Source: Armadillidium nasatum (lineage: Eukaryota; Arthropoda; Malacostraca; Isopoda; Armadillidiidae). From it: a DNA stretch of 22,500 nt. Below the pieces are notes generated by a model, which saw only the letters and a list, made by a program, of their open reading frames with translations, was not told the origin of the DNA and ran no database searches. A program made the position numbers and the translations under genes. Shown piece after piece: positions 11,821 to 22,500 of the stretch; the stretch's first letter is position 1; every line of letters starts with the position of its first letter. The DNA lies in contig SEYY01011072.1 in the NCBI GenBank assembly GCA_009176605.1, positions 1 to 22,500 on the forward strand. The letters run 5' to 3'.

Positions 11821-13363
11821 ATAGACTATTTTATACTATTTGACTATTTCATACTATTTTCAAGTTCCTGAAGCATAGTGATAAGCTATTTTGGCAAAAA
11901 TTTTCTAGGGGGGGTCAAAAAAATGTCCTAAAATAATGGAATACTAGGATTTTTAGTTTTGAAATATTCTTGATCTTAAATTTGTAACAGCTATTAGTAT
12001 GAATTTCTCCAAAGATAAGGATTTACCAAGCTGACCAATTTGTATTATTTTCATGGTCGTAAAACATAGTGATAATCGCTTTTGGCAAAAATTTCTAGGG
12101 AAGTCAAAAAATATTTCCTTAAATAATAGAATAATAATAATTCAGTTTTTTAAATATCCTTGCCCGCAAATTTGTAACTGGCAAAAGTAAGAATTATCCA
12201 AAGAAAGGGATTTGCCAGGTTGACCAGTTTTTACTATTTTCATGGTCCTAAAGCATAGTGGTAATCATTTTTAGCAAAAATTTTCCAGGAGGTCAAAAAA
12301 TGTCCTAAAATAATGGAATACTAAGAATTTGGGTTTTTAAAATATCCTTGATGAAAAATTTGTAACTGCTATAAATAAGAATTTCTCCAAAGATAGGGAT
12401 TTACCAAGTTGACCAATTTGTAGTAATTTCATGGTCCTACAGCATAGTGATAATCACTTTTAGCAAAAATTTCCCGGGATGTCAAAAAATAGGTCCTAAA
12501 ATGAAGGAATACTATTAATTTTACATTTGAAATATCCTTGACCTTAAATTTGTAACTGCTAGTACTAGGAATAACAAGAAGATAGGGATATGCCAAGTTA
12601 ACCAATTTGTACTATTTTCATGGTCGTAAAGCATAGTGATAATCACTTTTTGTAAAAATTTCTTTGGAAGTCAAAAAATAGGTCCTAAAATGATAGAAAA
12701 CTATTAATTCAGTTTTTGAAATATCCTTGACCTTAAATTTGTAATTGCCAAAAATAAGAATTCTCCAAAGATAGGGATTTGTCAGGTTGACAAATTTGTA
12801 CTATTTTCATGGTCCTAAAGCATTGTGATATACACTCTTGACAAAAATTTTCCTGAAGGTCAATAAACAGGTCCCTAAATGTTAGAATACTAGGAATTCA
12901 GGTTTTGAAATATCCTTGACCTTAAATTTGTAACTACTAATAGTAGGAATCATCTGAAGATAGGGAAATGAAAATTTGACAATTCTATACTATTTTCATG
13001 TTCCTAAAGCATAGTGATAAGCAATTTTGACAAAAATTTCCTAGGGTGTCAAAAAATATCCTAAAATAATGGAATACCAGGATTTTGGGCTTTGAAATAT
13101 CCTTGATCTTAAATTTGTAACTACTATTAATAAGAACTTCTCCAAAGATAAGGATTTGCCAGGTTGACCAATTTGTACTATTTTCATGGTCGTAAAGCAT
13201 ATTGATAATCACTTTTGGGAAAAATTTCCCGGGAAGTCAAAAAATAGATCCTTAAATGATAGTATAATAATAATTCAGGTTTTGAAATATCTTTGCCCTT
13301 AAATTTGTAACTGCCAAAAATAAGAGTTCTCCAAAGATAGGGATTTGCCAGGTTGGCCAATTT
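11821..13363 (+). repeat. 189-bp AT-rich satellite, block A2 (forward), eight units
   Basis: The AAGCATAGTG landmark recurs at 11871, 12062, 12251, 12440, 12629, 12818, 13007 and 13195, so spacing is 188 to 191 bp and far more regular than in block A1. Orientation equals A1 and opposes block B. Conserved boxes are ACCAATTTGTACTATTTTCA, TGGTCCTAAAGCATAGTGAT, AATCACTTTTGGCAAAAATT, AGTCAAAAAATAGGTCCTAA, GAAATATCCTTGACCTTAAA and TTTGTAACTGC. Units 1 and 7, and units 2 and 8, share private variants (see findings). Minus-strand ORFs at 12985-13411 lie within units and are not genes. Confidence 0.92.
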
Positions 13364-13420
13364 TTTGGTTAATATTTCAATAACACTATATGAATCTACA
13401 TTTTGATTCATTTGTTATAT

Positions 13421-13970
13421 TTACAGGTGAGGCAAAGTTGAGAGATTACAGTGTGCGTTAATGGACTACGGAAAACTTTCATGCTATTTAAGAATAGTAA
13501 TGTCGGGAAACATTTGCATGTAATGTTGATGATTATTGACAGGACAAAGGTATTTGCTAGGCATATTAGCTAGAAAATATTACAGGGTGTTTTTGGAGCG
13601 TGAACTGTTGGAATTAATTTACAACATTACTCCAGTGAACAATTTTTCTTTGGTTGATGCAAGATGGTTCCCTTTCATATTTTAGTTTGGTTGTCAGACA
13701 TCTAGTCAATAAGTTTCCAAAATGTTGAATTGATAGAAGAGGACCAATAGTGTGGACCAATGAACTTTTTGTATTTTGTTGCCATTAAGATGGTATTATG
13801 CATGCTATACCAGTTTCCAGAGTTGACATTCTCCTCGACTGTATAAGGCATGCCCCACAAATTTATACGGAATACACAGAAACATTAAGCGTTTTCGTCA
13901 GTTAAAAGACAGTGTTGTGAGACTTGCGTTGCTGCACAAAGATACCATTTCGTCCATCGTCTGTAAATAA
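13421..13970 (+). pseudogene. mariner/IS630-type DDE transposase pseudogene
   Basis: Read across frames on the plus strand: EAKLRDYSVR, stop, WTTENFHAI near 13428-13480, TGQRYLLGIL near 13538-13567, LMQDGS (QDG near 13660), VVRHLVNKFPKC, stop, IDRRGPIVW (13685-13757), then FVFCCH, stop, DGIMHAIPVSRVDILLDCI. The order corresponds to the (S)DEA...NR.N.R.W...NPH, NGQRYL.ML, QQDG.PPH, VR..LN..FP.RWIGR.GPI.WPPRSPDLTPLDFFLWG and VY..P...I..L...I boxes of a transposase group widespread in arthropods. The first residue of the PRSPDLTPLD block and much of that block have decayed. At least five stops and several frameshifts make it dead. It starts about 60 bp after the satellite ends. Confidence 0.75.
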
Positions 13971-14553
<583 letters not shown>

Positions 14554-14582
14554 GATATATATATGCATATATACATAAAATA

Positions 14583-16253
<1,671 letters not shown>

Positions 16254-16255
16254 TA

Positions 16256-16481
<226 letters not shown>

Positions 16482-17501
16482 TGACCAGGGCCCGTCCTCC
16501 GTGTAAATATAAGGGAAAACATGGGTTAAAATGTCAAATTTAAATCGTTTTCTCATCTAAGGCTGGTACCGTTCCTGCGGAAGATTTGAAGTATGATGAG
16601 TTCTTCTTCGAGAAGATCCTGAACTCACTAAATGATGATTTTTGTGTAGATATTTGGTAGGAGAATGCACGAGTTGTTTCTTCTGAACTAGAAGAGTTAT
16701 TGTAGCAATGAACATTGAAATCATAGACAATGATGATTTCAGAGAGTGAATGTGATCTATATTGGGAGTTTATATAGTAGAATTTTTTACATAGTTAATT
16801 TTTTATGTATACTTTTCTAAGATTTGTCTTTAAAATCATTTCAAATAGATTATTTTTATAAATTTAATTTTGTTTCATAGGATACATCTTTTATACTTTG
16901 GATTTGTGAACCTGATGATGAGTCGTGGCACTTCTCTGCATGATGAAGCATCGTCGGAATGTATTTAGTTTCAAGAGAAGAATTTTGATTAAATTTTAAC
17001 GTGAGTCTTAATTTGCATTGTGAGTCCTTTTTTATTCTTAGACATTGTAAGTACATTTTTATTCTTAGACACTTTAATATTCGGTTAACAATGTAAGTAA
17101 AAAAGCTTTCTTACAATGATTTAAGAAGATTTATTAGTGTGACTTCCCCCCCCCCTCTCCCATAAAATCACGTTGCTATAAAATAATCAATAAAAGTTCT
17201 CACAGTCAGAGACGAACAAACATTTCAAAATTTTATTTACATTTCTTGATCGATGTTTCTTCCTCGATAAACGTCAAGCTCAGGACTATGTTTAATAATA
17301 GTGACAATAAAACTCAACAAGAAATTATAAATTAAAACTAACAATGATATTATGAATCTTCCTAATATTGAAAAGAGTGATTTGCCAGGCATATTTAGCA
17401 CAGAGTCTTCACTTAATATTCTTAATGCATAATCTTGTCTCCCTTCATTTGATACTCGCCTCTTATTCTCTCATATTGAAACGCAAGAACATTTTGTTTT
17501 T

Positions 17502-17539
17502 ACACATCACCATCAGTCACTGGCAAAGCCCTATTCAAA
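17502..17539 (-). mobile_element. 38-bp LINE 3' tail insertion
   Basis: On the minus strand this reads TTGAATAGGGCTTTGCCAGT then GACTGATGGTGATGTGTA, matching the 3' end of the LINE at 7526-7563 with about three mismatches. It sits in copy 2 of the duplication at a place where copy 1 (near 9760-9780) has no counterpart. It is best read as an extremely 5'-truncated insertion of the same LINE family. Confidence 0.75.
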
Positions 17540-17924
17540 TTGATTGATTTTTACATGTTTTCTTTTGACGTCTTTTTATTATTATGTAGAAGAAACCGTG
17601 AACTGTTATTTCAGACACAAGATAAAATTTTCCAAATATTTTCTCCTTTAACAGTTGAAACTATATAAAAAGATTGACAGTGTCTCCCTTTATAATGTTC
17701 TATGTACCAAGAAAATGATTGGGGTTCCCCTTGGAAACTACATTTCATGAATTATAAAAAGGGGGTCGATCAAGCTATGTTTATAACCTTTATGTAAATG
17801 ACACCATTGTGTATTTCAAAATCAGTTTTATATATCTTTCCGAAACGAGAAGAAAATGGGAAATTTGAATTTCAACAAAGAAAAAAAAAGTAATAATGAA
17901 AGAACCTTTATTCTTAATAACTTG

Positions 17925-18086
17925 CTACTTTTGTACCCGTGCCCTGGTAACTGCTTCCATCCGTTTTCTCATGTACCTAATTGACGTAACAATTGAATAT
18001 TTTCGCACTCTTGAAGTCCCGAAATGAGGAGGTAGCAAGAATTCTTGCTCAGAGTTCATGTCAGGACTGAGTGTTGGCCTCTGTTT
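17925..18086 (-). pseudogene. Tc1 transposase C-terminal fragment
   Basis: Minus-strand equivalent of the last 50 or so codons of the transposase in copy 1: a RMEAVTRARVQK-like end and a TAG at 17927-17925, preceded by a decayed TSGLQEC..I and SELRARILAT-like stretch. The fragment ends where duplication homology ends (18086), so the upstream DNARPH region is absent. It is decayed, with frame changes relative to copy 1. Confidence 0.7.
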
Positions 18087-18623
18087 TACATCCTGAGCAA
18101 TTTTATAGTTTTTAACGTGTCGAAAAAAAAATTTAAATAAATGATTATATTTTCCTATTATGCTTACAGAAATGATTGAAATAAACTAATAAAAGTATGA
18201 TTGAGTAAAATGAACCTAAATCATCCACACAAATTTGCAGAATCTTGAATTATAATTTACGAATAAAAAGAATTGCCATTTTCCCTGAAATAAAAATAAT
18301 ATAAATATTTGTTTGTTTTTCCTTTATACTTATCACATGATATTGAAGATTTTCCCAGTAAATAAATTCTGTAAAGCAAATTTTTTTTTTTCGCAAACTT
18401 CATTAAATTTCACGCAGTCATTTTAGGCTAATACATTGAAATTTATCACTTTTTTTTTTAGTAAGGATATGATTACAAAACCTTTCTCAAGATTTCACAT
18501 AAATAATTATTGTTTTTGTGTTAAACTTGACACGTATGGAAGAATGATCTGAAAAAATGGGAATATAAATTCGAATGCATCTAAATAAAATTAGGTAAAT
18601 CTGTTCTTCGACCATTGGAAGGG
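18087..18623. other. AT-rich spacer, nothing recognised
   Basis: About 540 bp with several A and T homopolymer runs and no supported gene, RNA or repeat. The composition changes sharply at about 18600, where the GC-richer satellite begins. Confidence 0.65.
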
Positions 18624-21600
18624 CTTGTAGCGCTGCTTTCTTATATACTGTCGTTAGCCTGCCAGATGCACGATAATTTACTGAGAAGAATGAAGAGAGA
18701 CGAGTTTTGGTTCCGACTGACCTCCAAGAGCGTTTATATTCGACTGGCTGACGTCTCCCACCCACCACGCCCTTAGTAGCGCTCTTTCTTATATACTGTC
18801 GTTTAGCAAGGGTTGCCGCCTGCCAGATGCACGATAATTTTACTGAGAAGAAAGAATGAAGAGAGACGAGTTTTGGTTCCGACTGACCTCCAAGAGCGTT
18901 TATATTCGACTGGCTGACGTCTCCCACCCACCACTCCCTTAGTAGCGCTCTTTCTTATATACTGTCGTTTAGCAAGGGTTGCCGCCTGCCAGATGCACGA
19001 TAATTTTACTGAGAAGAAAGAATGAAGAGAGACGAGTTTTGGTTCCGACTGACCTCCAAGAGCGTTTATATTCGACTGGCTGACGTCTCCCACCCACCAC
19101 TCCCTTTGTAGCGCGCTTTCTTATATACTGTCTTTCAGCGAGGGTTGCCTGCCAGATGAACGATAATTATTTACTGAGAATGAAGAGAGACGAGTTTTGG
19201 TTCCGACTGACCTCCAAGAGCGTTTATATTCGACTGGCTGACGTCTCCCACCCACCACTCCCTTAGTAGCGCTCTTTCTTATATACTGTCGTTTAGCAAG
19301 GGTTGCCGCCTGCCAGATGCACGATAATTTTACTGAGAAGAAGAATGAAGAGAGACGAGTTTTGGTTCGACTGACCTCCAAGAGCGTTTATATTCGACTG
19401 GCTGACGTTGCCCACCCACCACGCCCTTTGTAGCGCGCTTTCTTATATACTGTCGTTTAGCAAGGGTTGCCTGCCAGATGAACGATAATTTACTGAGAAT
19501 GAATGAAGAGAGACGAGTTTCGACTGACCTCCAAGAGCGTTTATATTCGACTGGCTGACGTTACCCACCCACCACGCCCTTAGTAGCCCGCTTTCTTATA
19601 TACTGTCGTTTAGCAAGGGTTGCCGCCTGCCAGATGCACGATAATTTACTGAGAAGAATGAAGAGAGACGAGTTTTGGTTCCGACTGACCTCCAAGAGCG
19701 TTTATATTCGACTGGCTGACGTTGCCCACCCACCACGCCCTTAGTAGCGCGCTTTCTTATATACTGTCGTTTAGCAAGGGTTGCCGCCTGCCAGATGCAC
19801 GATAATTTACTGAGAAGAATGAAGAGAGACGAGTTTTGGTTCCGACTGACCTCCAAGAGCGTTTATATTCGACTGGCTGACGTTGCCCACCCACCACGCC
19901 CTTAGTAGCGCGCTTTCTTATATACTGTCGTTTAGCAAGGGTTGCCGCCTGCCAGATGCACGATAATTTACTGAGAAGAATGAAGAGAGACGAGTTTTGG
20001 TTTCGACTGACCTCCAAGAGCGTTTATATTCGACTGGCTGACGTTGCCCACCCACCTCTCCCTTTGTAGTGCACTTTCTTATATACCGTCGTTCAGCGAG
20101 GGTTGCCTCCTGCCAGATGCACGATAATTGACTGGCTGAATGAAGAGAGACGAGGAGTTTTGACTGACTTCCAAGAGCGTTTATAGAAGACTGGCTGACG
20201 TTGCCCACCCACCACGCCCTTTGTAGTGCGCTTTCTTATATACCGTCGTTTAGCGAGGGTTGCCTGCCAGATGCACGATAATTTACTGGATGAAGAATGA
20301 AGAGAGACGAGTTTTGGTTTCGACTGACCTCCAAGAGCGTTTATATTCGACTGGCTGACGTTGCCCACCCACCACGCCCTTTGTAGCGCGCTTTCTTATA
20401 TACTGTCGTTTAGCAAGGGTTGCCTGCCAGATGCACGATAATTTACTGAGAAGAATGAAGAGAGACGAGTTTTGGTTCCGACTGACCTCCAAGAGCGTTT
20501 ATATTCGACTGGCTGACGTCGCCCACCCACCACTCCCTTAGTAGCGCTTTTTCTTATATACTGTCGTTTAGCAAGGGTTGCCGCCTGCCAGATGCACGAT
20601 AATTTACTGAGAAGAATGAAGAGAGACGAGTTTTGGTTCCGACTGACCTCCAAGAGCGTTTATATTCGACTGGCTGACGTTGCCCACCCACCACGCCCTT
20701 AGTAGCGCGCTTTCTTATATACTGTCGTTTAGCAAGGGTTGCCTGCCAGATGCACGATAATTTACTGAGAAGAATGAAGAGAGACGAGTTTTGGTTCCGA
20801 CTGACCTCCAAGAGCGTTTATATTCGACTGGCTGACGTTGCCCACCCACCACGCCCTTAGTAGCGCGCTTTCTTATATACTGTCGTTTAGCAAGGGTTGC
20901 CGCCTGCCAGATGCACGATAATTTACTGAGAAGAATGAAGAGAGACGAGTTTTGGTTCCGACTGACCTCCAAGAGCGTTTATATTCGACTGGCTGACGTC
21001 TCCCACCCACCACTCCCTTAGTAGCGCGCTTTCTTATATACTGTCGTTTAGCAAGGGTTGCCGCCTGCCAGATAATTTACTGAGAAGAATGAAGAGAGAC
21101 GAGTTTTGGTTTCGACTGACCTCCAAGAGCGTTTATAGAAGACTGGCTGACGTTGCCCACCCACCACGCCCTTTGTAGTGCGCTTTCTTATATACTGTCG
21201 TTTAGCAAGGGTTGCCGCCTGCCAGATGCACGATAATTTACTGAGAAGAATGAAGAGAGACGAGTTTTGGTTTCGACTGACCTCCAAGAGCGTTTATAGA
21301 AGACTGGCTGACGTTGCCCACCCACCACGCCCTTTGTAGCTGCACTTTCTTATATACTGTCGTTTAGCAAGGGTTGCCTGCCAGATGCAACGATAATTTA
21401 CTGAGAAGAATGAAGAGAGACGAGTTTTGGTTTCGACTGACCTCCAAGAGCGTTTATATTCGACTGGCTGACGTTGCCCACCCACCACTCCCTTAGTAGC
21501 GCGCTTTCTTATATACTGTCGTTTAGCAAGGGTTGCCTGCCAGATGAACGATAATTTACTGAGAATGAAGAGAGACGAGTTTTGGTTTCGACTGACCTCC

Positions 21601-22380
21601 AAGAGCGTTTATAGAAGACTGACTGACGTTTCCCACCCCCTTTGTACTGCACTTTCTTATATACAGTCGTTTAGCAAGGGTTGCCAGCCATGATGCACGA
21701 TAATTTACTGAGAAGAATGAAGAGAGACGAGTTTTGGTTTCGACTGACCTCCAAGAGCGTTTATAGAAGAGTGACTGACGTGTCCCACCCACCACGCCCT
21801 TTGTAGTGCGCTTTCTTATATACTGTCGTTTAGCAAGGGTTGCCTGCCAGATGAACGATAATTTACTGAGAATGAAGAGAGACGAGTTTTGGTTTCGACT
21901 GACCTCCAAGAGCGTTTATAGAAGAGTGGCTGACGTTGCCCACCCACCACGCCCTTTGTAGTGCGCTTTCTTATATACTGTCGTTTAGCAAGGGTTGCCT
22001 GCCAGATGAACGATAATTTACTGAGAATGAAGAGAGACGAGTTTTGGTTTCGACTGACCTCCAAGAGCGTTTATAGAAGAGTGGCTGACGTTTCCCACCC
22101 ACCACGCCCTTTGTACTGCGCTTTCTTATATACTGTCGTTTAGCAAGGGTTTGCCAGATGAACGATTATTTACTGAGAATGAAGAGAGACGAGTTTTGGT
22201 TTCGACTGACCTCCAAGAGCGTTTATAGAAGAGTGGCTGACGTTGCCCACCCACCACGCCCTTTGTACTGCACTTTCTTATATACTGTCGTTTAGCAAGG
22301 GTTGCCTGCCAGATGAACGATTATTTACTGAGAATGAAGAGAGACGAGTTTTGGTTTCGACTGACATCCAAGAGCGTTTA
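18624..22380. repeat. CpG-rich satellite of about 161 bp, about 23 units
   Basis: The landmark TTATATACTGTCGTTTAGCA or a close variant occurs 24 times, from 18641 to 22278, spaced 148 to 166 bp with 161 and 158 the commonest. The unit continues AGGGTTGCCGCCTGCCAGAT, GCACGATAATTTACTGAGAA, GAATGAAGAGAGACGAGTTT, TGGTTCCGACTGACCTCCAA, GAGCGTTTATATTCGACTGG, CTGACGTTGCCCACCCACCA and CGCCCTTAGTAGCGCGC. Each unit keeps about ten CpGs, in strong contrast to the AT-rich surroundings. The many minus-strand ORFs of 69 to 146 codons overlap one another and change frame from unit to unit because the period is not a multiple of three, so they are not genes. The last unit stops at GAGCGTTTA (22380). Confidence 0.95.
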
Positions 22381-22500
22381 TTTTTTATTTTTCCGTCTAA
22401 AAATTTGGTGATATAAATAAAAGTCAGTTACAAAAACTTGAGAGAACCGTTTTGGAGCGTAATACAAGTTTAAAAAAAAAAAAAAAGTTTTAATCAATGT
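22381..22500. other. right flank of the satellite
   Basis: AT-rich sequence with a run of 15 A near 22473-22487; no feature recognised. It marks a clean right edge of the satellite array. Confidence 0.6.

Larger units (their letters stand above)
16538..18086. repeat. 1.55-kb dispersed duplication, copy 2
   Basis: Homologous and collinear with 8864-10422, in the same orientation. It starts at ATTTAAATCGTTTTCTCATC and ends at GAGTGTTGGCCTCTGTTT. Differences from copy 1 include a local tandem duplication around 17022-17072 (TTTTTATTCTTAGACA twice), a 38-bp LINE tail at 17502-17539, and absence of about 100 bp present near 10080-10185 in copy 1. Here the Tc1 sequence stops at the right boundary, whereas copy 1 continues into more transposase. 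Confidence 0.88.

Noticed and set aside
12985..13411. Two overlapping 75-codon minus ORFs
   Set aside because: They lie within 189-bp satellite units, and related products arise wherever a monomer lacks stops.
19355..19385. GGTTCGACTGACC in one satellite unit as a Pol III B box, hence a tRNA-derived origin
   Set aside because: The last two conserved positions do not match, other units read GGTTCCGAC or GGTTTCGAC, and no A box or tRNA fold was found.
18487..22143. Many overlapping ORFs of 60-146 codons in the 161-bp satellite, mostly on the minus strand
   Set aside because: They repeat one monomer translation and change frame with each unit because the period is not a multiple of three; no start context or independent conservation.
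18624..22380. Regular direct repeats as a CRISPR array
   Set aside because: Whole 161-bp units repeat, including what would be spacers, and the window is eukaryotic.

Overview
This looks like non-coding, repeat-dominated nuclear DNA of a metazoan. Most of the window is AT-rich. It holds eight (TA)n arrays of roughly 100 to 225 bp, three unrelated satellite families, a diverged 1.55-kb duplication, and decayed remains of two non-LTR retrotransposons and two Tc1/mariner-superfamily transposons. The LINE C-terminus, the LINE RT tail and the transposase types are all common in arthropods. An arthropod, perhaps a crustacean, is my best guess, but nothing here proves it. There are no bacterial operons, tRNAs, rRNAs or CRISPR arrays.

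Layout. 1-3130: AT-rich DNA with three open segments (617-731, 2442-2560, 2750-2933) that have splice-like borders and compatible phases; the last encodes a CX2CX9CX2C zinc knuckle. This is the only candidate host gene. 3273-6379: a 189-bp satellite in two opposed blocks that meet near 4265. 6385-7150: four copies of a different, 193-bp repeat. 7180-7563: the C-terminal end of a LINE ORF2 running into (TA)n. 7674-8700: unidentified open segments and a possible LINE endonuclease scrap. 8864-10422: copy 1 of the duplication, its right end lying inside a minus-strand Tc1 transposase pseudogene (10259-10890). 11821-13363: the 189-bp satellite again, in the orientation of the first block. 13421-13970: a second, plus-strand transposase pseudogene. 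14436-16478: a composite of (TA)n, a CATCCG-based repeat, (TA)n, LINE reverse transcriptase remnant, (TA)n, a second CATCCG repeat and (TA)n. 16538-18086: copy 2 of the duplication, carrying a 38-bp LINE tail that copy 1 lacks. 18624-22380: about 23 tandem copies of a CpG-rich satellite of about 161 bp.

No functional pathway can be built from this window; all recognised mobile-element ORFs are broken. The points most worth following are the three-exon gene candidate, the CATCCG/(TA)n element, the inversion and higher-order structure in the 189-bp satellite, LINE 3' ends that run into (TA)n, and the GC- and CpG-rich 161-bp satellite embedded in AT-rich DNA. All percentages and family assignments were judged by eye; no database search or alignment was run.
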